Part shown: positions 30,405 to 38,591 of the stretch, piece by piece
How positions within the stretch are numbered: position 1 is the stretch's first letter
How the letters are laid out: each line of letters opens with the position of its first letter
Assembly: GCA_003222535.1 (NCBI GenBank)
Contig: QHWJ01000339.1
Location: 1-40,554 of the forward strand
DNA length: 40,554 nucleotides
Direction: 5' to 3'
DNA from: Acidobacteriota bacterium
GTDB taxonomy: Bacteria; Acidobacteriota; Vicinamibacteria; Vicinamibacterales; CAVVIG01
Program-made: the position numbers and the translations under genes
Notes under the pieces: generated by a model
Databases searched by the model: none
Seen by the model: the letters and a program-made list of their open reading frames with translations, nothing else
What the model was told of the DNA's origin: nothing

Positions 30405-33400
30405 GTGGCATCCGCGCCAGATTCGCGTGCTGTCGATCGCGAGTCCCGCCGCCTCATTCGCGAAGAGCTGCTGACGAACATCCTCGTCGAAGCGGGCGCG
30501 GGGTCCGGCAAGACGCAGATGCTTGCCGAGCGCATGGCGGCCGGCGTCGCCGCGGGCGTCTACCAGGTCGAGCAGATGGCGGCGGTCACGTTCACCCGCA
30601 AGGCCGCCTCCGAGCTGCGCGGCCGTTTCCACCTCGCGCTCGAAGAGGAACTGCGGCGCGCCCGCGATCCCCGTGGTGTCCGGCTTCAGCTGGACCGTGA
30701 TCCGGACATCGTTGCCCGTCGCGTCCACCACGCGCTCTCGAATCTCGAGCGCTGCTTCGCAGGCACGATTCACTCCTTCTGCGCGCGGCTCCTTCGCGAG
30801 CGACCCGTTGAATCCGGCGTTTCGCCCGGCTTCACGGAACTGGACGAGGTGCAGGACCTCGATCTGCGCAAGCGCGCCTGGCGCGATTTCATCTCAAATG
30901 CTCGATCCGCCGGCGACCCGGACATGCTGGCGCTTCTCGAAGCGGACGTGCGCCCGAAAGATCTGGACTCGGCGTTCGCCACGATCTGTCTGAACGACGA
31001 CGTCGAGTTCCCGCCGGGCGACGCGGCTCGTCCCGATCCGAAGCCGGCGTGGAAGGCGCTCGATGAGTTCTGGAAGGAACTGCAGAAGCATCTTCCGTCG
31101 AAGATTGATCCGGAGACGACGTGCCCGATTCAGAAGGCTGCGCTCCAGTTCCGCGGCCAGTCGCGTGTTGCGCGGTACCGGCTCGACCGGCCGGCGGTCG
31201 TCGCGTCCCTCCTCGAGACGTGGGATTGCGAATCGAAGATCACGCAGTACCAGTGGGCCACGTCGGCCGCCGACAAAAAGCGTCTCAGGGATCTGATCAT
31301 TCCGTTGCACGAGCGCTTGAACGCAGAAACGGTCGCTCCCTATTTGTCGCAGTGGCGTCAGTACGTGTACCGCCTGTCGGTAACGCTGCTCACGCGAGCG
31401 CGCCTCTCCGCGGCGCAAGAGCGGCGCCGGCTCAATTCATTGAACTATGGCGATCTGCTCAACCTGACCGCCCGAGTCCTTCGCGGAAATGCCCGGGTCC
31501 GCCGCGCGCTGCAGCGGAAATACCGGCATCTGTTCGTGGACGAGTTCCAGGACACCGACCCGGTCCAGGCGGAGATCGTCTTCCTGCTGGCTGCCGACGA
31601 TTCAGTCGCGCCCCCAACCGTGTCCTCGGTCGGTTCTCGAGTAGTGTCCGGCTTTAGCCGGACCGTGGGGGCGGGCCGGACCGCGGCATCCGCATTCGCA
31701 GAGCCCGTAGGGCCCCGCTTTAGCGGGGCCGATACCGAACCGGTCGACTGGCGCACCGTCCCACTCCGTCCCGGCGCGTTGTTCGTCGTCGGCGATCCGA
31801 AGCAATCGATTTATCGCTTCCGCCGCGCCGACATCGACATCTACAACATCGTCCGTGAGCGCTTCAGCGACCCGGCGACCGGGCATGTCCTGCCTCTCAC
31901 GATGAACTTCCGGTCCGTGCCGGAGCTTTGCGGCTGGGCGAACGACGTCTTCAAGACGCGTTTCCCGGCCGACCCGACAGCCCATTCGCCGCGATTTGCC
32001 GCGCTCGACGCCGTTGGTCCCAGCCGCGACTCGAGCGGTGCAGCGCTTCAGCCCTGCCCGGGCAACGGGACAGGCATATCAGCTGGCGGCGTCTTCACGC
32101 TGACTCACGCGTGCGACCGCAGCGAGGTCAGACAGCAGGACGCCGAAAGGATTGCGAGATACATCAGATCGGAGGTCGATGCGAAGCGACGCACCTTCAG
32201 CGATTTCCTCATCCTGACCAGAAAAAAGCGCGACCGCATCATCTCCTACGCGCGCGCGCTCGAAGCCCTGAACATCCCCATCGAGGTGAGTGGCGCCGGC
32301 GCCTTTGGCAAGTCAGCTGAGGTCGAAGCGCTCACCGTCCTTCTCCGCGCGCTGGCCGATCCGCAGGATGCCCTGTCGCTCGTCGCCGCGCTGCGCGGTC
32401 CGCTGTTCGGCATCAGCGACCCGGAGCTGTTCGCGTTCAAGCAGTCAGGCGGCTGGTTCAATCTCTTTTCCGGCGTTGACGATGCGAACAATTCCCGCAG
32501 CCGGAGCGCGAGCCTTTCACATGGCGTCCGGCTTCACCCGGCTGACGATCGTGGCGTCCGGCTTCAGCCGGACCCGAATCCCGTCACCAACGCGCTCACG
32601 GCTCTCGGTCACTACCGGCGCTGGACGCGTCTGCTCCCCGCGGCCGCTGCGCTCGACCGCGTCCTCGAGCACACCGGCTACCTTGCTCTGGCCGCGACGA
32701 CACCCGGGGGCGTTGAGGCGGGGGACCTGGTGCATGCCGTCGACCGGGTTCGCCAGGTTGTCGAGGAGGGGGGCAGCCTTGCCGACGCCGCCGATGCGCT
32801 CGAGGCCGACCGCGAGGCGACGACCGAAGTGGAGTCGCTCCCACTCGAGCCGGGGCGCACCGACGTCGTCCGCGTCATGAATCTGCACAAGGCCAAGGGG
32901 CTGGAAGCAGATGTCGTGTTTCTCGCCGATCCCTGTGGAGGCTTCGAGCCGCGTGTGGATGTTCACATCGAGCGCACGGATCTGGAAGCGCGGGGCTGGT
33001 TCAAGGTCGAGAAGAAGGCCGACGGGAAATCCTGGGGAGGACGGATCCTGGGCGAGCACGCGGACTGGCCGGCGCACGAAGCCGCGGAGCGGCCCTACCT
33101 GCAGGCGGAACAGGATCGACTGCTTTATGTCGCGGCGACACGCGCGAAGGAACTGCTGATCATCAGTCGATGGGCGGGCAATCAGCGGGGCGCGGCCTGG
33201 GGCGCTCTCAATGATTTCCTGGCCACCGCGTCCGAGCTGGCGGTCCCACGAACGGCCGCGCCGCTGGTCGTGCGTCCCCTCGACTCCTCGAGCGAGGCCC
33301 AGGCGGAGGCCCGGGCCGCACTTCTCGCGGCCCACACCCGTGCGTGTCAGCCATCCTGGGCGATCACCTCCGTGACCGCCGAGGCGAGCCACATCGCGCG

Positions 33401-33917
33401 CATGACGCGCACCGCGGACGCGTCGGCTGATGATCCGACGAAGGTCGTCGGCACCGACACGCCCGCGCATCGCGCCGACGCCGGCATGGCGTGGGGAACG
33501 CTCGTCCACGGGCTGCTCGAGCACGCGATGCGCCACAAGTCGGCGACGCGGGACGATCTCCGCCGGCTCGCGATGTGGCTGATCATCGAGGAGCCCGAGC
33601 TGCGTGCGGTGATCGACGAAGCGCTCGACACCGTCGAACGCGCCGCCCGCGCCGACTTCTGGCAGCTCGCGCAGCGTCACGAACATTCCGTGGAGACGCC
33701 ATTCGTCGTCCTGGAACCGGCCAATCGGCTGACGAACGGCGTCGTCGATCTGCTGTTTCAGTCGGACGCAGGCTGGCAGATCGTGGACTACAAGACAGAC
33801 GTGACGCTGGATGACCGATCCTACGAGGGGCAGCTCGAGGCGTATCGGGCCGCGCTGCGCAAAGTCGGTTGCCATGTCGTTGACGCAGCGGTCGTCAGCG
33901 TGAGGTCTCAATCGTGA
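30405..33917 (+). CDS. addA: AddA-type UvrD/Rep helicase-nuclease
   Basis: 1,170 residues. I choose GTG 30405: AGGAG lies seven bases before it, and Walker A ([10 protein letters not shown], Lys 36) then falls near the N-terminus as in the family. The longer frame from 30138 would translate a G-rich repeat. Helicase motifs: [37 protein letters not shown] (D379, E380), [42 protein letters not shown] and [14 protein letters not shown]. The C-terminal RecB-type nuclease has [10 protein letters not shown] and [11 protein letters not shown]. Three segments are decoded from palindromic repeats: near residues 92-97 (RGVRLQLD), 401-446 (VVSGFSRT and flanks), and 699-727 ([17 protein letters not shown]). 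All keep the frame open. It works with the addB product in break repair. Confidence 0.88.
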   Translation: MASAPDSRAVDRESRRLIREELLTNILVEAGAGSGKTQMLAERMAAGVAAGVYQVEQMAAVTFTRKAASELRGRFHLALEEELRRARDPRGVRLQLDRDPDIVARRVHHALSNLERCFAGTIHSFCARLLRERPVESGVSPGFTELDEVQDLDLRKRAWRDFISNARSAGDPDMLALLEADVRPKDLDSAFATICLNDDVEFPPGDAARPDPKPAWKALDEFWKELQKHLPSKIDPETTCPIQKAALQFRGQSRVARYRLDRPAVVASLLETWDCESKITQYQWATSAADKKRLRDLIIPLHERLNAETVAPYLSQWRQYVYRLSVTLLTRARLSAAQERRRLNSLNYGDLLNLTARVLRGNARVRRALQRKYRHLFVDEFQDTDPVQAEIVFLLAADDSVAPPTVSSVGSRVVSGFSRTVGAGRTAASAFAEPVGPRFSGADTEPVDWRTVPLRPGALFVVGDPKQSIYRFRRADIDIYNIVRERFSDPATGHVLPLTMNFRSVPELCGWANDVFKTRFPADPTAHSPRFAALDAVGPSRDSSGAALQPCPGNGTGISAGGVFTLTHACDRSEVRQQDAERIARYIRSEVDAKRRTFSDFLILTRKKRDRIISYARALEALNIPIEVSGAGAFGKSAEVEALTVLLRALADPQDALSLVAALRGPLFGISDPELFAFKQSGGWFNLFSGVDDANNSRSRSASLSHGVRLHPADDRGVRLQPDPNPVTNALTALGHYRRWTRLLPAAAALDRVLEHTGYLALAATTPGGVEAGDLVHAVDRVRQVVEEGGSLADAADALEADREATTEVESLPLEPGRTDVVRVMNLHKAKGLEADVVFLADPCGGFEPRVDVHIERTDLEARGWFKVEKKADGKSWGGRILGEHADWPAHEAAERPYLQAEQDRLLYVAATRAKELLIISRWAGNQRGAAWGALNDFLATASELAVPRTAAPLVVRPLDSSSEAQAEARAALLAAHTRACQPSWAITSVTAEASHIARMTRTADASADDPTKVVGTDTPAHRADAGMAWGTLVHGLLEHAMRHKSATRDDLRRLAMWLIIEEPELRAVIDEALDTVERAARADFWQLAQRHEHSVETPFVVLEPANRLTNGVVDLLFQSDAGWQIVDYKTDVTLDDRSYEGQLEAYRAALRKVGCHVVDAAVVSVRSQS
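30678..30695. repeat. REP-like palindrome inside addA (site 1, degenerate)
   Basis: GTCCGGCT-TC-AGCTGGAC, one mismatch from a perfect inverted repeat. It is translated in frame as part of RGVRLQLD between two helicase segments. Confidence 0.6.
31646..31730. repeat. REP-like palindrome pair inside addA (site 2)
   Basis: GTCCGGCT-TT-AGCCGGAC (31646-31663) and GGCCCCGCT-TT-AGCGGGGCC (31711-31730) are both perfect inverted repeats. They are read in frame as an extra loop of about 45 residues between the DEXQ motif ([10 protein letters not shown]) and the [10 protein letters not shown] motif, where AddA proteins usually have a short linker. Confidence 0.8.
32526..32573. repeat. REP-like palindrome pair inside addA (site 3)
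   Basis: A degenerate unit starting GTCCGGCTTCACCCGG (32526) and a perfect one, GTCCGGCT-TC-AGCCGGAC (32556-32573), are translated as [17 protein letters not shown] within a variable region after [10 protein letters not shown]. Confidence 0.78.
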
Positions 33918-33974
33918 CACATCCTCAGATCGGTTCTCCGGGCGCATGAAGAACAGGTAGTGTCTCACTCCCGA

Positions 33975-34010
33975 TTGAGTCTCTAGACAGCACAACTATA
34001 CTGTGCACAG
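33975..34010 (+). promoter_or_regulatory. Promoter with operator-like palindrome for the nucleotidyltransferase cassette
   Basis: TTGAGT (33975-33980) and TATACT (33997-34002), 16 bases apart, form a good sigma-70 promoter, one of the few clear ones in the window. The -10 overlaps CTGTGCACAG (34001-34010), a perfect ten-base palindrome. Transcription should start around 34009, only a few bases before the ATG at 34014, so the mRNA would be leaderless or nearly so; no SD is present. A repressor on the palindrome would block initiation. Confidence 0.6.
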
Positions 34011-34013
34011 CGC

Positions 34014-34703
34014 ATGGATGAACACGAGCCCCTTCCGGAGTGGGAGCGTCTCCTCGCGGCCGAGCGCCATCTCCAGGTCCTCCTGCCGGGCACGGTGCTG
34101 GTCGGGGGCACGGCCGCGGCAATACACGGCGGCCACCGGCTGAGCCTGGACGGCGATCATGTGCTCGAGGATCTCAGGAACCGATTCGACGAGGTGCTCG
34201 CGACGCTCGAAGCCGCCGCGGGATGGCAGACGCAGCGTGTGCGACGGCCGGTGCTGATTCTTGGGCGGCTCGACGGCATCCTGACCGGGATCCGGCAGCT
34301 GCGCCGGGTTCGTCCCCTCGAGACCGAGTCGATTGATGGCCTCCGCGTGCCCACGCTGGGTGAGATGGCACGCATCAAGGCCTGGCTGCTCGCCACGCGC
34401 ATGACCACCCGCGACTATCTGGACACCGTCGTGCTGTTCGAACGGCTGGGTGAGGCCGGCGTCCGGAGCGCACTCGCCACGCTCGACGAAATCTACCCGC
34501 AGGACACCGGAGCGTCGGTCCTGGCCGAAGTCGCGGAACGGCTCGGCCACGCGCAACCCGGCGACGCCGCATCGCTCGATGTGGCGACGTACCGCGGGCT
34601 CCGCGTTCCCTGGAACGACTGGGAACACGTCGTGCGCCGCGGACGAGTGTGGGCGCGTCTCGTGGCCGGCCTCGCGCTCGGTTCACCACCGCCAGCGCAC
34701 TGA
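34014..34703 (+). CDS. Nucleotidyltransferase-like protein (AbiEii/MNT-type, possible toxin)
   Basis: 229 residues from ATG 34014; no SD, consistent with a leaderless transcript. Residues 28-50 read VLVGGTAAAIHGGHRLSLDG, then DHVL. This is the minimal-nucleotidyltransferase signature G-G-T/S-A with H-R-x-S-x-D-x-D (D46, D48) found in AbiEii-type toxins and related proteins. Then come RVRRPVLILGRLDGILTG, where a further acidic residue is expected, and LRVPTLGEMARIKAWLLATR with TTRDYLDTVVL, another element seen in the family. AbiEii toxins act on tRNA or nucleotides and pair with an antitoxin. A 99-residue gene follows 20 bases later. Substrate and toxicity are untested; a housekeeping nucleotidyltransferase is the alternative. 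Confidence 0.7.
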   Translation: MDEHEPLPEWERLLAAERHLQVLLPGTVLVGGTAAAIHGGHRLSLDGDHVLEDLRNRFDEVLATLEAAAGWQTQRVRRPVLILGRLDGILTGIRQLRRVRPLETESIDGLRVPTLGEMARIKAWLLATRMTTRDYLDTVVLFERLGEAGVRSALATLDEIYPQDTGASVLAEVAERLGHAQPGDAASLDVATYRGLRVPWNDWEHVVRRGRVWARLVAGLALGSPPPAH

Positions 34704-34723
34704 ACAGGAAGGAGCGGCCCGTG

Positions 34724-35023
34724 ATGACGCCGTCATTCGATCTTCGCCGGTCGCAGGCGCTATGGAATCGCGAGCGTCTCGACCTGGCGAGCGACGAGAT
34801 CCTCGCGCAAATCCTCGACCTGGGAGAGCTCGAGGCGTGGCGGGAGATCTATCGCCGCGCCGCCGCTCCGACCGACGAGGGGGCGGCGCTTCGCCGCCGC
34901 ATTGTGCGTCTGTGCTGCACCGTCCCAGTCGCCTTTCCTCACTTGTTCCTTGCCGCGATGGCCCATCTCGGAGAAGTCGTCGATCCGTATCCCGAAGTTC
35001 CCACACACGACGTCGCGGCCTGA
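34724..35023 (+). CDS. Small helical protein, possible antitoxin/partner of the nucleotidyltransferase
   Basis: 99 residues from ATG 34724 (GTG 34721 also possible), preceded by AGGAAGGAG. It is predicted mostly helical: LRRSQALWNRERLDLASDEI, LAQILDLGELEAWREIYRRA, AALRRRIVRLCCTVPVAFPH, LFLAAMAHLGEVVD. I have an impression that this small protein commonly accompanies the nucleotidyltransferase type above, but I cannot name a domain. The gap of 20 bases and shared strand make co-expression nearly certain. Its position after the enzyme gene is opposite to classical AbiE (antitoxin first). It lacks an obvious HTH, so if it is an antitoxin it may act by direct binding. Confidence 0.65.
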   Translation: MTPSFDLRRSQALWNRERLDLASDEILAQILDLGELEAWREIYRRAAAPTDEGAALRRRIVRLCCTVPVAFPHLFLAAMAHLGEVVDPYPEVPTHDVAA

Positions 35024-35088
35024 CAATCCGAGCAGCGTCGGTTGACCACGCGTGTGTCGTCACGAATCGTCACGCAATTGCCCTCCAC

Positions 35089-35113
35089 GCCGGAAGCCAG
35101 CTCGTCTTCCGGC
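35089..35113 (+). terminator. Hairpin after the nucleotidyltransferase cassette
   Basis: GCCGGAAG (35089-35096) and CTTCCGGC (35106-35113) form a perfect eight-pair stem with a nine-base loop, 66 bases after the stop of the small gene. There is no T-run. It may end the cassette transcript. The remaining gap up to 35196 shows only a direct repeat of CGTCACG at about 35058-35075. Confidence 0.45.
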
Positions 35114-35195
35114 TGAACGGTCGCAACCACCTCGACCATGTCGCGTGTTCAATACAGGACAACGCAACGGCGTCACAAACGGTAAAGTCGTGTGC

Positions 35196-36605
35196 ATGTG
35201 TCGAGTTCTCATCGCCGACGATGAGGACGCCATCCGGCGATGGCTGACCCGCTGTCTGGTGAAGGCGGGTCACGAAGTTGAAGAAGCGTCCAATGGCAAC
35301 GCCGCGATCGCGGCCCTCCACACGAGCTCCTTCGACATCGTCCTCACGGATCTCAAAATGGCCGGCAGCAGCGGCCTGGACGTCTTGCGCGCCGCACGGG
35401 CGCTCGACCCGCCGACGGCCGTGATCGTGATGACGTCGTTCGGATCGGTCAAGACAGCCATTGAAGCGATCAAGGGCGGCGCGTTCGATTTCATGGAGAA
35501 GCCGTTCAGGTTCGAGGAGATCGAGACCAGGATCGCGAAAGCCCTCGAAGGGGGACGCCGCGCCGGCGGGCGCGACGGCACCGGTGGCACTGATGAGGGC
35601 GCCTTCGACTTCGATCGCATCATCGGCTCGAGCGCGTCACTAGGGCGCGTGCTGAACGTCGTGAAAAAGGTGGCGTCCAGCAACGCGACCGTCCTGATTC
35701 TGGGCGAAACGGGGAGCGGCAAGGAGCTGGTCGCGGAAGCGATTCACCGCCACTCGCCGCGCAAATCGCGCCACCTCGTCAAGGTGAATTGCGCGGCGCT
35801 TCACGAGAGCCTGCTCGAGTCCGAGCTCTTCGGCCACGAACGCGGGGCATTCACCGGCGCGCAGCGGCAGCGGATGGGCCGCTTCGAGCTGGCTGACGGC
35901 GGAACGCTGTTTCTGGACGAGATCGGCGACATGGCGCCCGGCACCCAGGCCAAAATCCTGCGCGTGCTCCAGGAGCACGAGTTCGAGCGGCTCGGTGGCA
36001 CGCGCACGCTCCGGGTGGACGTGCGGCTGATCGCGGCGACCAACCGCAATCTGGCGGCCATGGTGCAGGCGGGCGATTTCCGCGAGGATCTGTACTATCG
36101 CTTGAACGTCGTGTCGATCGAGATGCCGCCGCTCCGCGATCGCAGGGAGGACATCGCGCCGCTGGCGAACGCCTTCATCCGGCGGTTCTCGGACGTCCTG
36201 AACAAACGGATCGACGGCCTCGATGGCGACGCGCTGACGCTCCTGATGCAGCACAACTGGCCGGGCAACGTGCGCCAGCTCGCGAACGCCATCGAGCGTG
36301 CGGTGCTGTTGACCGATTCGGCGCTGATTCGCCGAGACCACCTCCGGCTCGAAGAGGCCTCGCCGGCGATCGCGACGGCCTCCGAGCCGGAACGGGCGTC
36401 GGCGGTGAAGATCCCGCTCAGCGGGATCGCGCTCGGCGACATCGAGCGCGACGCGCTCGTCGAGGCGCTGAAGATGACGAACTGGGTCCAGAAGGACGCG
36501 GCGGAGCTCTTGTCGATCAGCCCCCGCGTGATCAGCTACAAGATCAAGATGCTCAAGATCGAATGTCCAAAGGCCGTCGAAGTCCACATGGGAGGCGCGG
36601 CCTAG
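35196..36605 (+). CDS. NtrC-family sigma-54-dependent response regulator
   Basis: 469 residues from ATG 35196 (GTG 35190 is an alternative; weak SD). The receiver domain is 1-120, with acidic residues in ADDED and phospho-acceptor D52 in IVLTDLKM, plus VMTSFGSV and FMEKPF. The AAA+ domain is about 140-370: Walker A GETGSGKE (170-177), the sigma-54 contact loop GAFTGA (217-222), Walker B GGTLFLDEIGD, ATNRNLAAMV, EDLYYRLNVV and NWPGNVRQLANAIERAV. The Fis-type HTH is at the end (DIERDALVEALKMTNWVQKD, AAELLSISPRVISYKI). It activates sigma-54 promoters when phosphorylated. No histidine kinase gene is adjacent, so the partner and regulon are unknown. Its stop is two bases from that of the convergent gene. 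Confidence 0.92.
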   Translation: MCRVLIADDEDAIRRWLTRCLVKAGHEVEEASNGNAAIAALHTSSFDIVLTDLKMAGSSGLDVLRAARALDPPTAVIVMTSFGSVKTAIEAIKGGAFDFMEKPFRFEEIETRIAKALEGGRRAGGRDGTGGTDEGAFDFDRIIGSSASLGRVLNVVKKVASSNATVLILGETGSGKELVAEAIHRHSPRKSRHLVKVNCAALHESLLESELFGHERGAFTGAQRQRMGRFELADGGTLFLDEIGDMAPGTQAKILRVLQEHEFERLGGTRTLRVDVRLIAATNRNLAAMVQAGDFREDLYYRLNVVSIEMPPLRDRREDIAPLANAFIRRFSDVLNKRIDGLDGDALTLLMQHNWPGNVRQLANAIERAVLLTDSALIRRDHLRLEEASPAIATASEPERASAVKIPLSGIALGDIERDALVEALKMTNWVQKDAAELLSISPRVISYKIKMLKIECPKAVEVHMGGAA

Positions 36606-36607
36606 CG

Positions 36608-37006
36608 CTACTTCTTCATTCGGGTCCTCTGTGCCGCCCAGCGTTTTTTTTGCGCATCGGAAATCGCCTTGCGGGCTTCGGCTGACATCGTCGGCTTCTT
36701 CCTGCGCGATCCGGGCGGCCGTCCGGGTCCGCGTCTGGCGGCTTCCATGCGCCTCGGTCCCGCAGGATGCTCGCGACCGACGGTGCGCTCTGCTTCGTGT
36801 CCCAGGGCGGCCAGCAGCTTCGAGGCGGTATCGCGAAGATCGGTCAGATGCCTGACGATCTCCTGCCGCTGACTGATCCAACCTTCCGCCCTGGCGCGGG
36901 CCGTCCCGAGCACTTTGCCCAGGTCCTCCGCGAACCCGTCAATCCTGGTCCCGGTCGATCTGCCGGATCCGCCGTCGGCCGCCCCGCCAGTCTTCCGATT
37001 CGCCAT
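36608..37006 (-). CDS. Basic AT-hook-like DNA-binding protein
   Basis: 132 residues from ATG 37006 with GGAGGG five bases upstream. An N-terminal Gly/Ser-rich tail is followed by a helical region (DGFAEDLGKVLGTARARAEG, ISQRQEIVRHLTDLRDTASK, LLAALGHEAE) that could form a coiled coil. Then come a basic AT-hook-type motif (RRGPGRPPGSRRKK) and a C-terminal helix MSAEARKAISDAQKKRWAAQ. The GRP core is the minor-groove-binding element of AT-hooks, and the last motif recurs at the ends of bacterial histone-like proteins. A role in chromosome architecture or silencing is likely by analogy. An A8 run on the coding strand (T8 at 36644-36651) encodes the QKK and is a slippage-prone spot. Confidence 0.7.
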   Translation of the reverse strand: MANRKTGGAADGGSGRSTGTRIDGFAEDLGKVLGTARARAEGWISQRQEIVRHLTDLRDTASKLLAALGHEAERTVGREHPAGPRRMEAARRGPGRPPGSRRKKPTMSAEARKAISDAQKKRWAAQRTRMKK

Positions 37007-37113
37007 GGGTCCCTCCGATCCGGTTGTCGAGATTCGGGCGATTCTACGAGAAGTTCATCGATATGGCGAGCGGCGCGTGGATTACACTGGAGGGTCTGAA
37101 CCGAAGGTCATTC

Positions 37114-37431
37114 ATGTCCATAGAAGTCGAAGTCAATCTGCGAATCCCCAAGGTGAAGGTCCCCACATTGGATGAGAACGGCAGGCCAATCGACCACACG
37201 TATGTCAGGTTTACGAAGCTCATCAAGGTACCTGCGATTCCGAAGGCGGGTGTTTCACTCCAGCTCTCGACGAGCTCGGGAACGACATTCGAGTGCGAGG
37301 TGACGAGAGCCGACTGGAACGAGGAAAAAGAGCTCTTCATCCTGGCGTGCAAGTACTCCAAGCGATCCATCCCGGCAGACGAATGCGCCGCTCTATTCAA
37401 CGACGCCGACTGGAAAATGAGGCCGCTTTGA
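37114..37431 (+). CDS. Hypothetical protein (105 aa), PilZ-like size but unassigned
   Basis: 105 residues from ATG 37114 with GAAGG six bases upstream. The product is beta-rich: VEVNLRIPKVKVPTLDENGR, THYVRFTKLIKV-like strands (HTYVRFTKLIKVPAIPKAG), VSLQLSTSSGTTFECEVTRA, EEKELFILACKYSKR. The layout of a strand-rich domain with a C-terminal tail suggests a small barrel, but no diagnostic motif is present. It has no signal peptide or membrane helix. Its neighbours (AT-hook protein, then a dispersed repeat and the PAP2 operon) give no hint. The coding call rests on the RBS and ordinary amino-acid make-up. Confidence 0.6.
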   Translation: MSIEVEVNLRIPKVKVPTLDENGRPIDHTYVRFTKLIKVPAIPKAGVSLQLSTSSGTTFECEVTRADWNEEKELFILACKYSKRSIPADECAALFNDADWKMRPL

Positions 37432-37457
37432 TCAGCGGCCGGTCCTGAGCGAGACAC

Positions 37458-37482
37458 TCATCCTTCGACAGGCTCAGGATGA
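37458..37482. repeat. Dispersed palindrome, CTTCGACAGGCTCAGG type (copy 2)
   Basis: TCATCCT (37458-37464) and AGGATGA (37476-37482) flank TCGACAGGCTC. It is the same class as 13588-13614, with the loop differing by one base. The ATG at 37479 that opens the PAP2 frame lies inside the right arm. Confidence 0.8.
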
Positions 37483-38591
37483 CCGGCGAGCCGAAGGGCT
37501 CCCAATTGCCCATTGAGAAATCGGTCGCCGTGCGACGCGCCGTGGGTCTTTTTCTCAGACGGCTCAACGGGGATGTGGACATCTCCATCGTCTGTCCGGT
37601 GCTGGGCGTGCTTTACGCGGCCACGCTCGGCGGCCTTGTCGCCGTCGGTTTCAGGCCGGCGATTCCCTGGAGGTTTCTTCCCTATCTCGCGTTCGCCGTG
37701 CTGCCGTTCGCGATCGTCGTGACGTCGACCTTGATCGTGATCGACAGACAGGCGCCGCGCGGTCGCCTGGTCAAGCTGGCCGCGGCGGCCGGTGGGATCG
37801 CCGCCGTATACGCCTATGGGGGCTCCATCCTGTGGATTCCCGCCGCCCTCGGTCTGACGATCGTCGTGCGCCGGGAGTTTCGCAACCGGGCCCGACCCCT
37901 GTGTCTCGCGCTCGTGTCGCTGCTGTTCGGGTACGCTTCCGTGTGGAACGCGAACTACATCCTCGGCTGGCTCATGCGCAACCGCGTCGCCGACTCGACG
38001 CTGCAGCGGGCCGATCAGTTCCTGTATGGGTTGTGGCTCGGAGGAACTCCGGCATGGGCCGGCCTCTTTCCCCTCGTCCGAAATCCGCTCGCGTTCCGGC
38101 TGCTCGAGCACGCGTACCTGGCGCTCTTCGGGGAAGTCCTCATTGCCGTGCTGTGGCTGGCAATCTCCGCGACGTCAACGGATCTCGGCAACTTTTTCAA
38201 GCGCCTCTTTCTCGCCTACGGGTTCGGGCTCGCGATTTTCATTCTCTATCCGGCCGTCGGCCCGCCGATCTTCGATCCCGATTCGTTCGATGTCGCCTTT
38301 CGCGGCTCGCTCACGTTCTCAATCATGGACCAGATGGCCACGGAGTACCGGGCGGTTGCCGCCCACGGACGCCTGAACGGCTTCGGGTACTTTGTCGCAC
38401 TGCCGAGCCTCCACACACTCGTCGCGGTGTTCATCCTTGGCGTCGTCAGACGTACGCCCCTGTTGTTCTGGTTTCTTCTGCCGATCACGTCGCTCCTGGT
38501 GGGGAGCACGTTTCTTCTCGGATATCACTACCTCCTTGATGTGGCGATCGCGGTCCCTCTCGGCTGCCTGTTCGTTCCGTCAAATCGTTGA
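37479..38591 (+). CDS. PAP2-superfamily membrane phosphatase/phosphotransferase (Aur1/Ipt1-like)
   Basis: Up to 370 residues. ATG 37479 falls inside a dispersed repeat, so TTG 37506 (AAGGG upstream) may be the true start. About eight hydrophobic spans cross the membrane, e.g. IVCPVLGVLYAATLGGLVAV, FLPYLAFAVLPFAIVVTST, YLALFGEVLIAVLWLAI, AYGFGLAIFILYPAVGPP. Near the C-terminus are the catalytic motifs: PSLHT with H312, and GYHYLLDV with H350 and D354, matching motifs 2 and 3 of acid phosphatases of the Aur1/Ipt1-like PAP2 group. Such enzymes move phosphate or phospho-head groups on lipids. The next gene starts within the stop codon, so it heads a three-gene operon with a toroid protein and a DUF362 protein, suggesting isoprenoid or lipid chemistry. 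Confidence 0.8.
   Translation: MTGEPKGSQLPIEKSVAVRRAVGLFLRRLNGDVDISIVCPVLGVLYAATLGGLVAVGFRPAIPWRFLPYLAFAVLPFAIVVTSTLIVIDRQAPRGRLVKLAAAAGGIAAVYAYGGSILWIPAALGLTIVVRREFRNRARPLCLALVSLLFGYASVWNANYILGWLMRNRVADSTLQRADQFLYGLWLGGTPAWAGLFPLVRNPLAFRLLEHAYLALFGEVLIAVLWLAISATSTDLGNFFKRLFLAYGFGLAIFILYPAVGPPIFDPDSFDVAFRGSLTFSIMDQMATEYRAVAAHGRLNGFGYFVALPSLHTLVAVFILGVVRRTPLLFWFLLPITSLLVGSTFLLGYHYLLDVAIAVPLGCLFVPSNR

Noticed and set aside
30157-30474. Val/Leu/Gly-repeat ORF over the G-rich tract
   Set aside because: It is only another reading of the nine-base repeat and continues out of frame over the start of addA.
32517-33995. 492-codon minus-strand ORF opposite addA
   Set aside because: The plus strand carries the helicase and RecB nuclease motifs throughout this stretch.
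36644-36651. A8 run as a programmed slippage site in the AT-hook gene
   Set aside because: It is close to the C-terminus, and no alternative frame adds a sensible product; it simply encodes QKK.
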